DNA from: Burkholderiales bacterium
GTDB taxonomy: Bacteria; Pseudomonadota; Gammaproteobacteria; Burkholderiales; Burkholderiaceae_C
Assembly: GCA_947508055.1 (NCBI GenBank)
Contig: CANNRR010000015.1
Coordinates: forward strand, 1 to 40,656
Reading direction: 5' to 3'
Length of the DNA stretch: 40,656 nucleotides
Position numbers and translations under genes: made by a program. Below are positions 9,269 to 17,070 of this stretch, piece by piece. Under the pieces are notes generated by a model. It did no database searches. It saw only the letters and a list, made by a program, of their open reading frames with translations, and was not told the DNA's origin. Positions within the stretch are counted from its first letter, which is position 1; each line of letters begins with the position of its first letter.

Positions 9269-10159
9269 TTAAGCCACTGCGACCAGGGGGGCTTGACTGG
9301 CGCGTATTTTCAGAAAATACACATCCTCCAGATCAGCCTCGACCTGCACAAAACCTTCCTCGGGCTGGCTATCGGCGTGGACGTTGATTTGTGGCTCGCC
9401 CCCCACCAAGCGCGAGGACAGTACGTTAAAGCGCTGCTGGTACTCGCTTAGGGCGGCCTTGCTTACCCGCTTGCGCCAGACCTTGGATTTGAGCATATCG
9501 ATGGCTGCCTGGGGTTCGCCCTGCAACATCACCTCTCCCTTGACGATCATCGCCATGCGCGGGCACAAGTCGGTCACATCTTCCACGATGTGCGTGGACA
9601 AAATGACCACCACCTGCTCGCCAATCTCGGCCAGCAGGTTCAAAAAGCGATTGCGCTCGTCGGGGTCCAGGCCGGCCGTGGGCTCGTCCACAATCACCAG
9701 CTTGGGCGCACCCAGCAGGGCCTGGGCGATGCCAAAACGCTGGCGCATACCGCCCGAGTAGGTACCCAGTTTGCGTTTGCGGGTATCCCATAAATTGGTC
9801 TGGTGCAGCAGTCCTTCGACCATCTCCTGGCGTTCGGCCTTGGCGGTCAGGCCCTTGAGTACCGCAAAATGGCTCAGTAAGTCTTCGGCGCTGACCTTTG
9901 GGTAGACCCCAAAGTCCTGCGGCAGGTAGCCCAGTTGGCGACGCAGCCCTTCGTTGTCGCGTAAAACATCAATCTGATCGAATTGAATGCTGCCGCTGTC
10001 GGGCTCCTGCAAGGTTGCGATGGTGCGCATCAGTGACGATTTGCCTGCCCCGTTGGGGCCCAGCAGACCGTACATGCCCCGTGGAATATCCAGATTGACA
10101 TCTTTGAGTGCTTGCACCCCGTTGGCGTAGGTCTTATTGAGTCCCTTGATGGATAGCAT
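9269..10159 (-). CDS. ABC transporter ATP-binding protein
   Basis: A 296-residue ABC ATPase of the type that drives ABC-2 export permeases. It has Walker A GLLGPNGAGKSS near residue 35, a Q-loop in GYLPQDFGVY, signature YSGGMRQRFG, Walker B LVIVDEPTAGLDP and the H-loop ILSTHIVEDV. The C-terminal 70 residues are a regulatory extension common in this group. I chose ATG 10159 (MLSIKGLNKTY) because the domain begins exactly there; the reading frame stays open for 88 more codons upstream, but that part has no protein-like character. It pairs with the permease-peptidase fusion that starts 10 bases after its stop. A weak AGAAAG precedes the start. Confidence 0.92.
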   Translation of the reverse strand: MLSIKGLNKTYANGVQALKDVNLDIPRGMYGLLGPNGAGKSSLMRTIATLQEPDSGSIQFDQIDVLRDNEGLRRQLGYLPQDFGVYPKVSAEDLLSHFAVLKGLTAKAERQEMVEGLLHQTNLWDTRKRKLGTYSGGMRQRFGIAQALLGAPKLVIVDEPTAGLDPDERNRFLNLLAEIGEQVVVILSTHIVEDVTDLCPRMAMIVKGEVMLQGEPQAAIDMLKSKVWRKRVSKAALSEYQQRFNVLSSRLVGGEPQINVHADSQPEEGFVQVEADLEDVYFLKIRASQAPLVAVA

Positions 10160-10489
10160 GCGCGTTCTTTCTGGTGTGGGTTGACGACACGGGCCCGATG
10201 CAGGGCGAGCCGCAAAATGTACGGCATCTGGCACGCAACAGCCAGCCCGATGCGATGAAGTGCAGAATTGAGGTCGCGGCCTACTGCCGTTCGAGAGGCC
10301 CTCAGCGCGGTGGACCGCGGCGGCGTTCAGTGTTTCGCTTCGTTGCGACCAAGCCACGCGACCACTACCACCACTATCGCGGCCTGCCGAAACAGTCCAA
10401 AGTCTCGAAGGTGTCGGTGTCAATCAGCCAATTCACTGGTTTTGGGCTAGGATAAGTTCTGAGCCCTAAACTGATCCGGAGACTGGCAC
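10160..10489. other. Intergenic region between divergent ABC and phosphatase genes
   Basis: About 330 bases with no convincing gene. It must hold the promoter for the minus-strand ABC transporter genes and the one for the plus-strand acid phosphatase. A TAGGAT hexamer at 10448-10453 could be a -10 element for the phosphatase, but no good -35 sits 16-18 bases upstream. Short open frames here look like shadows. No terminator, repeat or operator palindrome was recognised. Confidence 0.4.
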
Positions 10490-11317
10490 ATGAAATCACA
10501 CGTTTTCTCGGCAACTGCCGCAGCCGCAATAGCATTGACCGGTTGTCAGTCCGTTTCGCCTCCGCCCACCTCTGCCGAAGTGGTTGGAGAATTCCGACCT
10601 GGCTCAGGTTATGTGCTTGGCTACCTGGACCCAAAGACGCTGCCCAACAGCCTTGCCATATTGCCTAAGCCGCCTGCTGACGACTCCGCCCAGAAGGCGG
10701 CCGATGTGTCCACCTACCAAGCCACGCGTGCGACGCGTGGAACGCCGCGTTGGGACCTGGCCGCGCGGGATGCAAACCTGAAGTTTCCGCAGGCTACCGC
10801 TGCGTTTGCGTGCACTCTGGATGTGCCCATCTCTGTTGAACAAACGCCACACCTGAACATGCTTCTGCGGCGGACCTTACTTGATGCCGGGCTGTCCACC
10901 TACGCCGCAAAGGACACGTATAAACGCCAGCGTCCCTTCGTTTCCATGGGTGATTCAACCTGCACGCCTGCCGAAGAAGCGGCTCTGGCAAAGGACGGAT
11001 CCTATCCGTCGGGTCATTCGGCATTGGGGTGGGCATGGGCGTTGGTCTTAAGCGAAGTAGACCCGGATCGCGCTACAGCACTTTTATCGCGCGGCTATGC
11101 GTTTGGACAAAGTCGGGTTATTTGTGGAGTGCACTGGCAAAGCGATGTGGACACTGGCCGTGTAATGGGCGCCGCGACGGTGGCACGCCTGCACTCCAAC
11201 TCGACGTTTCTTGCTCAAGTGGCCGCAGCCAAAGCCGAGGTGCAAGCTGCCCGCAATCAGGGTGTACGTGCGTCTGGCGACTGCAAGGCTGAAGCCGCAG
11301 CACTGACGCTCAATTGA
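10490..11317 (+). CDS. Class A non-specific acid phosphatase (PAP2 superfamily), lipoprotein
   Basis: A 275-residue exported phosphomonoesterase of the PhoN type. The PAP2 three-part active site is complete: KDTYKRQRP (K-x6-RP), YPSGHSALGW and SRVICGVHWQSD (SR-x5-H-x3-D), with the two histidines acting as acid and nucleophile through a phospho-His intermediate. The N terminus is a lipoprotein signal: MKSH, a hydrophobic core and the lipobox LTGC at about 16-19, so the enzyme should be anchored to a membrane leaflet, whereas classical PhoN is soluble. A Cys pair around residues 105 and 165 may form a disulfide. It stands alone, divergent from the ABC transporter genes, with a GGAGAC about 8 bases before the ATG. 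Expected to release phosphate from periplasmic organic phosphates. Confidence 0.92.
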   Translation: MKSHVFSATAAAAIALTGCQSVSPPPTSAEVVGEFRPGSGYVLGYLDPKTLPNSLAILPKPPADDSAQKAADVSTYQATRATRGTPRWDLAARDANLKFPQATAAFACTLDVPISVEQTPHLNMLLRRTLLDAGLSTYAAKDTYKRQRPFVSMGDSTCTPAEEAALAKDGSYPSGHSALGWAWALVLSEVDPDRATALLSRGYAFGQSRVICGVHWQSDVDTGRVMGAATVARLHSNSTFLAQVAAAKAEVQAARNQGVRASGDCKAEAAALTLN

Positions 11318-11553
11318 TCGCAACATCATTCGGCTGTGCAGCGCGAGCGGTTCGTGGTAGTTGGCGCCTGATCGACAAGATTCTGATGACGCTCTGAAGA
11401 ATTGACCCTGCAACGATATCAACCATTTTTAGGCGGAGCCAATCATCATGGGCGATGGGTGCTTAATTGCGGCGGCGGCGAGGCATTGTCCAAATGCAAC
11501 CGCTGCGTCGCGGCATCGAATTCAATTACCGCGGTCAACCAGGGGAACGAACA

Positions 11554-12048
11554 ATGAAAATCCACCTCGAATGTCTGCTGTCCGCAATTGCTGCGCTCGC
11601 CATGGCCGGCAACGCCACCGCCGCCACGCTACCGAAAGAAGGCAGCTACGACGTAACAGTTTGCTGGTCGGGCAACGCGAATCGTATTGACTTTTCCAAA
11701 ACCCATTGGGCACTAAGCTCCGAATTCATGGGGACTGCGCTGAGCAACCCGTCAGGCGGGTTTGGCGACAGAAATTCATTTCGGTGCGTGGGAGCGATCA
11801 GTTCGTTTGACGGCAAGCTTTCAGGAGGCAACGTGTGTGAAGTCACTGATCTCGACGGTGACAAACGTCTGAACGTGTTTACGCAAAATGCGGATGGAAC
11901 GGTTTCCCGGGAAACCGTCGCCGGCACAGGAAAATACGAAGGTATGGTAGTCACCACCAAGGTCGAAAACATTCCTCCTTTCCCGACCGCAAAACCGGGG
12001 ACATTTCAGGGCTGCAATCGCCAGACCGGAACCTATAAGCTGAAATAG
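11554..12048 (+). CDS. Small secreted protein, barrel-like, function unknown
   Basis: A 164-residue protein with a clear signal peptide (residues 1-24, cleavage near NATAA). The start is ATG 11554, preceded by AGGGGAA at a good distance; an in-frame extension upstream lacks support. The mature part is rich in short beta-like strands and contains DGTVSRETVAGTGKYEGM, a pattern reminiscent of lipocalin-like, dirigent-like or allene oxide cyclase-like barrels, though I cannot assign a family. Four Cys (in VCWSG, FRCVG, NVCEV, QGCNR) could form two disulfides. It lies 236 bases after the acid phosphatase on the same strand and ends 13 bases from the convergent codA-like gene. A periplasmic or extracellular ligand-binding role is a guess. 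Confidence 0.72.
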   Translation: MKIHLECLLSAIAALAMAGNATAATLPKEGSYDVTVCWSGNANRIDFSKTHWALSSEFMGTALSNPSGGFGDRNSFRCVGAISSFDGKLSGGNVCEVTDLDGDKRLNVFTQNADGTVSRETVAGTGKYEGMVVTTKVENIPPFPTAKPGTFQGCNRQTGTYKLK

Positions 12049-12061
12049 CTTGCGCTTAATC

Positions 12062-13345
12062 TCAGGCGATATATGCCGTGCTCGATGGGCGGCCTTGCAA
12101 ATGCAGCGTGCTGCTCCAAACTGGCGCGCAGGCCAGTAGCCGGCCTTTTCGGAAAACCTGTAGCCGGTTAGCACGCAGGCGCAGCGCCTCCACCGGGTCG
12201 CGCGCTTGCAGCAACACAAAGTCGGCATTGCAGCCCGCTTCCAGTCCATAGCCGTTCAACCCCAAAATGCGGGCGGGGTTGACCGTGACGGCGTCAAAGC
12301 ACTGGCGCATGGCGGCCTGGCTGGTCATTTGCCCAACGTGCAAGCCCATGTGGGCAACCTCCAGCATGTCGGCGCTGCCCAGGCTGTACCAGGGGTCCAT
12401 CACACAGTCGTGGCCAAACGCCACGTTGATGCCGGCGGCCAGCAGCTCGGGTACGCGCGTCATGCCCCGGCGCTTTGGGTAGCTGTCGTGGCGGCCCTGC
12501 AGTGTGATGTTGATGAGCGGGTTGGCCACCACCTGCAACTGTGCCTCGGCCATCAGGGGCAGCAGCTTGCTGACGTAGTAGTTGTCCATGCTGTGCATGG
12601 AGGTCAGGTGCGACCCCGTGACGCGGCCGTGCAACCCCAGTCGCTGCGTCTCAAAGGCCAGAGTCTCCACGTGGCGCGAGTGCGGGTCGTCGGACTCGTC
12701 GCAATGCATGTCCACCCGCAGGCCACGCTCGGCCGCCAGTTCGCACAGCAGCCGCACGCTCAAGGCACCGTCCGCCATGGTGCGCTCAAAGTGGGGAATG
12801 CCACCGACCACATCGACTCCCATGTCCAGCGCGCGTTTGAGGTTGTTGATATGTTGTTCCGGCCCTCGTGCGCCGCGCAGCACGCCATCCTGCGGGAAGG
12901 CAACCAGTTGCAGATCGATATACGGCACGACCCGCTTTTTAACTTCCAGCAACGCCTCGACCGCCAGCAGGCGCGGGTCACAGACATCGACGTGGGTGCG
13001 AATGGCCAGCAGGCCCTTGGCCACGGCCCAGTCACAGTAGGTCAGGGCGCGTTCGATCAGTGCCTCCTGGGTCAGCAGTGGTTTGAGTTCGCCCCACAGC
13101 GCAATGCCTTCGAGCAGGGTGCCTGACTGGTTGACGCGCGGCAGGCCATAACTGAGTGTGGCGTCCATGTGAAAGTGGGCATCGACAAACGGCGGGCTGA
13201 GCAGATAGCCTTGGGCGTCGAGCATCTGATGCGCAGCTGCTTGTATGCGGGCGCCAACCTCCACAATCTTTTCGCCGAGCACGGCAACCGACATTCCGGT
13301 ACGCCCGTCCGGGAGCGTTGCGTTCTGGACCAATAAGTCGAGCAT
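12062..13345 (-). CDS. codA: CodA-like cytosine deaminase, probable 5-methylcytosine deaminase
   Basis: A 427-residue amidohydrolase, collinear with E. coli CodA. It keeps DAHFHMD (the HxH metal site), RTHVDV, VAFPQDG (substrate-binding Gln), the HCDESDD histidine and acid-base Glu, SHLTSMHSM, LQGRHDSYPKRRG and the catalytic Asp313 in FGHDCVMDPWY. By position it shares E. coli numbering. The residue after the catalytic Asp is Cys314 where E. coli has Asp314, and residue 316 is Met where E. coli has Phe. As I recall, bacterial 5-methylcytosine deaminases have Cys or Ser at 314. The product (uracil or thymine) is the substrate of preTA in the same operon. It is the last gene of the operon; its ATG directly follows the TAA of the permease gene. 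Confidence 0.9.
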   Translation of the reverse strand: MLDLLVQNATLPDGRTGMSVAVLGEKIVEVGARIQAAAHQMLDAQGYLLSPPFVDAHFHMDATLSYGLPRVNQSGTLLEGIALWGELKPLLTQEALIERALTYCDWAVAKGLLAIRTHVDVCDPRLLAVEALLEVKKRVVPYIDLQLVAFPQDGVLRGARGPEQHINNLKRALDMGVDVVGGIPHFERTMADGALSVRLLCELAAERGLRVDMHCDESDDPHSRHVETLAFETQRLGLHGRVTGSHLTSMHSMDNYYVSKLLPLMAEAQLQVVANPLINITLQGRHDSYPKRRGMTRVPELLAAGINVAFGHDCVMDPWYSLGSADMLEVAHMGLHVGQMTSQAAMRQCFDAVTVNPARILGLNGYGLEAGCNADFVLLQARDPVEALRLRANRLQVFRKGRLLACAPVWSSTLHLQGRPSSTAYIA

Positions 13346-14269
13346 TTAGCGTTCACCTTTGCGGTAAGGCTTCATCAGCGCTTGGGGGTAACTGGCTTTG
13401 CGGGCGACCAGCACCAGCGCCACGATGGACAGGACATAGGGCAGCATCAGGTACAGCTGATACGGCAGCGCGGCATCGCCTGACTGTTGCAAGCGCAGCT
13501 GCAGGGCATCAAAAAAGGCAAACAGTAGGGCACCCAGCAGTGCTTTTCCGGGACGCCAGGAGGCAAACACCACCAGCGCCACGCAGATCCAGCCGCGCCC
13601 GTTGACCATGTTGAAAAAGAAGGCGTTAAAGGCCGAGAGCGTGAGAAAAGAGCCCGCCACGCCCATCAATGCCGAGCCCGCCACTATGGCACCGGTGCGC
13701 ACGGCCGCCACCGACACGCCTTGGCCCTCAGCCGCCTGCGGATTTTCGCCCACCATGCGCGCCGCCAGGCCGACCGGGGTTCGGTACAGGGTGTAGGCAA
13801 TGAGCGGTACCAGCAGAAGGGCTAGCAGGGTCAGCGCAGTTTGCTGCGCCAGTATCGGCAGGGCCAACCAGTCCATTTCTGCAAACGGGGTAATGGTGGG
13901 TGGCGTGGAAACTTTGGGAAAACTCACGCGGTAGCCGTAGTAACTCAAGGAGGTGGCCAGCAGCGTGATGCCTAGGCCAGATACGTGCTGTGACAGTGCC
14001 AGCCCCACCGTCAAGAACGCATGCAGTAAGCCAAACACCGCCCCGGTGAGCGCTGCCACACCCACACCCGCCCATAGCGGCGCGCCCAGATAGACCGCCA
14101 GCCAGCCGGTAAACGCCCCGGCCACCATGATGCCCTCGATGCCCAGGTTCAGCACCCCGGCACGCTCGCACAGCAGCACTCCCAGCGTGCCCAAAATCAG
14201 TGGCGAGGCAATGCGAAGCACGGCGACCCAGAACGCCAGGTTGCTCAGAATGTCAAAGAGGTCGCTCAT
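13346..14269 (-). CDS. ABC transporter permease 2 of a BMP-type nucleoside/nucleobase importer
   Basis: A 307-residue inner-membrane permease of the BPD_transp_2 family, equivalent to YufQ/NupC of BMP-type nucleoside importers. About eight hydrophobic segments are visible. The family signature ERAGVLNLGIEGIMVAGAF is at about 35-53, and VGLAARMVGENPQAAEGQGV, the coupling loop that contacts the ATPase, is at about 170. It pairs with the permease encoded 34 bases upstream. The stop abuts the start of codA with no gap, so the deaminase is made from the same message. The substrate is inferred from the operon: a pyrimidine base or nucleoside. Confidence 0.92.
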   Translation of the reverse strand: MSDLFDILSNLAFWVAVLRIASPLILGTLGVLLCERAGVLNLGIEGIMVAGAFTGWLAVYLGAPLWAGVGVAALTGAVFGLLHAFLTVGLALSQHVSGLGITLLATSLSYYGYRVSFPKVSTPPTITPFAEMDWLALPILAQQTALTLLALLLVPLIAYTLYRTPVGLAARMVGENPQAAEGQGVSVAAVRTGAIVAGSALMGVAGSFLTLSAFNAFFFNMVNGRGWICVALVVFASWRPGKALLGALLFAFFDALQLRLQQSGDAALPYQLYLMLPYVLSIVALVLVARKASYPQALMKPYRKGER

Positions 14270-14303
14270 AAGATAAACGCCCCTACGCTCTTCGTGGCGG
14301 CGC

Positions 14304-15365
14304 TCATTTGCGTTTGACCCGGTATTGCGCGAGCAGCGTTGCTACCAGCACCGAGATGAGCGACGTGGCCACAATAACGTCGGCAATGAAGGTCGGCACG
14401 CCCACCGCCCGGCTCATGCTGTCGGCACCCACCAGCACGCCTGCTACAAACACACTGGCCAGCACCACACCCAGCGGGTGCAGCGCGGCGAGCATGGCAA
14501 TCACAATGCCCGAATAGCCGTAGCCCGGCGACATATCGAGCGTCAGGTAGCTGGTGCGCCCGGCCACCTCAATGGCGCCGGCCAAGCCTGCCAGCGCACC
14601 CGACATCATGGCCACTAGCACTACCGTGCGCGTGACCGGAACCCCGGCAAAGGCCGCGGCCCGGGCGTTGGCCCCCACCGCCCGAATATCAAAACCCAAC
14701 ACCGTGTACTTCATCAGCGCCCACAGGCCGACCGCCAAAAAACCCGCCCATAGCAAACCGGTGTGCACGCGTGTTTGCGGAATCAGTTTGGACAACTCCA
14801 GCTCGCCCATCAGGGCCACACTTTGCGGCCATCCCATGGCGGCGGGGTCTTTCATGGGGCCGTCGAGCATGAGAGAGACCAGCAGCAGCACGATGAAGTT
14901 GAGCAGCAGCGTGGTGACCACCTCGTCCACTCCAAGTTTGGCCTTCATCAGTGCCGGACCGAGCAGCAGCAGTGCCCCTGCCAGCGCGGCGGCCAGCATC
15001 ATCAGGCCAAACAGCAACATCGGGTGCAGCGCAAAGCCGGTGCCGTCACGCAACCCGCCCACCGCCACGGCGGCCAGCGCGCCGACATACAGTTGCCCCT
15101 CGGCCCCAATGTTGAACAGGCGCGCCTTGAAGGCCACCGTGGCCGCCAACCCGGTAAGCATCAGGGGGATGGCGCGGGTGAGTGTCTCGCTGAAGGCAAA
15201 GACCGAACCAAAGCCGCCATGCAGCAGCAACCCGTAGGTCTGGCTGACTGGGGCACCCGCCCACAACACCAGCAACGCACTCACCAGCAAAGTGAACACG
15301 ATTGCACCCACCGGGGCCAGTAGCAGCGCCAGGGGCGATGTTTGGGTGCGCTTTTCAAGCCGCAT
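14304..15365 (-). CDS. ABC transporter permease 1 of a BMP-type nucleoside/nucleobase importer
   Basis: A 353-residue permease of the BPD_transp_2 family, equivalent to YufP/NupB. It has about nine hydrophobic segments, the RLFNIGAEGQLYVGALAA signature at about 90, and the coupling loop FDIRAVGANARAAAFAGV at about 215. I chose ATG 15365 (MRLEKRT), which follows a GAGGGCG; longer in-frame starts to 15398 would lie deep inside the ATPase gene. It overlaps the 3' end of the ATPase gene by 11 bases, so translational coupling is likely. With the second permease it forms the membrane channel of the importer. Confidence 0.92.
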   Translation of the reverse strand: MRLEKRTQTSPLALLLAPVGAIVFTLLVSALLVLWAGAPVSQTYGLLLHGGFGSVFAFSETLTRAIPLMLTGLAATVAFKARLFNIGAEGQLYVGALAAVAVGGLRDGTGFALHPMLLFGLMMLAAALAGALLLLGPALMKAKLGVDEVVTTLLLNFIVLLLVSLMLDGPMKDPAAMGWPQSVALMGELELSKLIPQTRVHTGLLWAGFLAVGLWALMKYTVLGFDIRAVGANARAAAFAGVPVTRTVVLVAMMSGALAGLAGAIEVAGRTSYLTLDMSPGYGYSGIVIAMLAALHPLGVVLASVFVAGVLVGADSMSRAVGVPTFIADVIVATSLISVLVATLLAQYRVKRK

Positions 15366-16935
15366 GCTCGCCCTCTGCACCAGCCATCGCCAGGCCAATG
15401 GCTTCGCGACTCCAGTGCAGCGCCGGGCGCGCCGGACTCAAGGCTCCGCCATGCATCACGGCGACCCGGTCACCCAGGGTGAGCACTTCATCCAGGTCGT
15501 CCGATATCACCAGCACGGCAGCCCCGCCGTCGCGGGCCGCAATGAGCTGTGCTTGCACATAGGCCACTGCGCCAATATCAAGACCCCACGTGGGCTGGTG
15601 CGCCACGATAAGCCGCGGCGCACTGTTTGGTTTGGAGGGGGGCAGCGCTGCACACGAAGTGGCAAGCGTGGGGGCAATTACCTCGGGATGTGTCAGGGCC
15701 CGGCCCAAAATAAGCTTTTGCATATTGCCACCAGAGAGCGAGCGAGCTGCCGTATTCGGCCCCCCACCGCGCACATCAAAAGCGGCGATGACCTGCTTGG
15801 CGTAGTTGCGCGCCGCCAGCCGCTTGACCCAGCCAAAGCGAGAAAAAGAGCGGCTGCGCAAACGCTCGGAGGCAGCGTTTTCCCACACCGGCAAGTCGCC
15901 CACCACGCCCACCGCATGGCGGTCTTCGGGAATTCTGGCCACCCCGAGTTCGACCAGACGTGCCGGATGGGGCGGCATCGGTTGCCCTAAAAATTCGACG
16001 TGCCCGGAAGTGGCGGCGCGGGTGCCGCACAGCAACTCTGCCAGCGCCACCTGCCCGTTGCCGGAGACCCCCGCGATGGCCACGATCTCGCCTGCATGCA
16101 GCGTGAGGGACACGCTGTGGAGCTTTTCGCGACCGGCACCGCTGCTGACTTTTTGCAGTGTGCAGACGGCCTGGCCCACGCTGAGTGCAGGGCGGCGCTG
16201 CGGTGCCTCAATGGCGTGCCCCACCATCCACTGCGCCAATTGGCTCTGGGTGGTGGTCCTGGCGTCGGCCTCGCTGACCAGTTTGCCACCGCGCAGCACG
16301 GCTACCCGGTGCGAGACGCGCAGCACCTCGACCAGTTTGTGGCTAATAAAGATGATGGAAAGTCCTTGCGCCACCATCTGCGCCAGCACCGCGAACAGGG
16401 CCTCGCTCTCTTGCGGTGTCAGCACCGCCGTGGGCTCGTCCAGAATCAATACGCGTGCGCCCCGGTACAGCGCTTTCAAAATCTCGACCCGCTGGCGCTC
16501 ACCCACCGATAGGCTGCCAACCCGGGCCTGGGCGTCCACGTGCAAGCCAAAACGCTGCGCCACCGCCGTCAGTTTGTCGCGCGCGGCGCGGCGGCGGATG
16601 AAGGGCTGAAACAGCGGCTCGGAGCCCATCATCACGTTGTCCAGAACGCTCAGGTTATCGGCCAGCGTGAAGTGCTGGTGCACCATGCCAATGCCAGCGG
16701 CGAGTGCCGCCTTGGGGTCGCCCGGCGGCAATGGCTGCCCAAAGACCTCGATGTGACCCTCATCAGCCGTGTAGTGCCCAAACAGAATTGATACCAGAGT
16801 GGATTTGCCAGCCCCGTTCTCTCCCAATAGTGCCAACACTTCCCCGGCGTTAAGCTGCAGCGAGATGTCGTCGTTGGCCACTAAAGCGCCGAAGCGCTTG
16901 GTGATGTGCGAGAGCTTGAGAACGGACTCACTCAT
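15355..16935 (-). CDS. Double-domain ABC ATPase of a BMP-type importer, with repeat-derived insertion
   Basis: A 526-residue tandem ATPase, equivalent to YufO/NupA and the sugar RbsA/MglA group. Domain 1 has Walker A LLGENGAGKST, signature SVGERQRVEI and Walker B VLILDEPTAVLTP. Domain 2 has the usual degenerate Walker A AGVSGNGQ, signature LSGGNMQKLIL and Walker B RLIVAHQPTWGLD. Between that signature and Walker B, residues 419-440 (VIAPTLATSC and following) have no counterpart in the family and are encoded by a copy of an intergenic repeat (15616-15681). The frame is kept, so a full protein is made, but function is not assured. ATG 16935 (MSESVLKLSH) is chosen by homology; no clear ribosome binding site precedes it and the composite repeat begins 15 bases upstream. 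Confidence 0.9.
   Translation of the reverse strand: MSESVLKLSHITKRFGALVANDDISLQLNAGEVLALLGENGAGKSTLVSILFGHYTADEGHIEVFGQPLPPGDPKAALAAGIGMVHQHFTLADNLSVLDNVMMGSEPLFQPFIRRRAARDKLTAVAQRFGLHVDAQARVGSLSVGERQRVEILKALYRGARVLILDEPTAVLTPQESEALFAVLAQMVAQGLSIIFISHKLVEVLRVSHRVAVLRGGKLVSEADARTTTQSQLAQWMVGHAIEAPQRRPALSVGQAVCTLQKVSSGAGREKLHSVSLTLHAGEIVAIAGVSGNGQVALAELLCGTRAATSGHVEFLGQPMPPHPARLVELGVARIPEDRHAVGVVGDLPVWENAASERLRSRSFSRFGWVKRLAARNYAKQVIAAFDVRGGGPNTAARSLSGGNMQKLILGRALTHPEVIAPTLATSCAALPPSKPNSAPRLIVAHQPTWGLDIGAVAYVQAQLIAARDGGAAVLVISDDLDEVLTLGDRVAVMHGGALSPARPALHWSREAIGLAMAGAEGEHAA
15616..15681 (-). repeat. In-frame repeat fragment inside the ABC ATPase gene
   Basis: Sixty-six bases (22 codons) that look like part of the composite repeat found at 16951-17067. 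Bases 15637-15674 align without gaps to 17030-17067 with 34 of 38 identical, including GGGGGGCAGCGC and CAAGCGTGGGGG. The rest resembles the repeat core on the opposite strand. It falls between the signature and Walker B motifs of the second ATPase domain and keeps the reading frame. Confidence 0.75.
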
Positions 16936-16950
16936 GCCGCGTGCTGGGTT

Positions 16951-17067
16951 GCGCAGTACACGCAGTGACAAGCGTGGGGGCCACTAGCGTGCGCCGCGCC
17001 GGGCCGCCCCAAGCAAGCACAGCCCCCTCGGGGGGCAGCGCAGTACACGCAGTGACAAGCGTGGGGG
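16951..17067. repeat. Composite palindromic intergenic repeat (copy 1)
   Basis: A perfect 30-base direct repeat (16951-16980 and 17038-17067) flanks a GC-rich core. The core holds GGGCCGCCCCAAG and a hairpin GCCCCC-TCG-GGGGGC at 17022-17036. It lies in the operon between the binding-protein gene and the ATPase gene, ending 3 bases before the binding-protein stop. A related element with different flanking arms is at 31833-31946 and a partial one inside the ATPase gene. I associate this family with Comamonadaceae genomes from memory. The hairpin could trim or protect the polycistronic message. Confidence 0.85.
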
Positions 17068-17070
17068 TCA

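Noticed and set aside
11402..11430. TTGACC with an AT-rich element 17 bases on, upstream of the small secreted protein
   Set aside because: The -10 (ATTTTT) is poor; a real promoter is expected somewhere in this gap but this one is not well supported.
11448..11690. Plus-strand open frame of 80 codons after GGCGGAGCC
   Set aside because: Overlaps the secreted-protein gene in another frame and its translation is low-complexity; the gene at 11554 has signal peptide and ribosome binding site.
12206..13126. Long plus-strand open frame (306 codons) opposite codA
   Set aside because: Antisense shadow; the codA frame aligns from end to end with cytosine deaminase.
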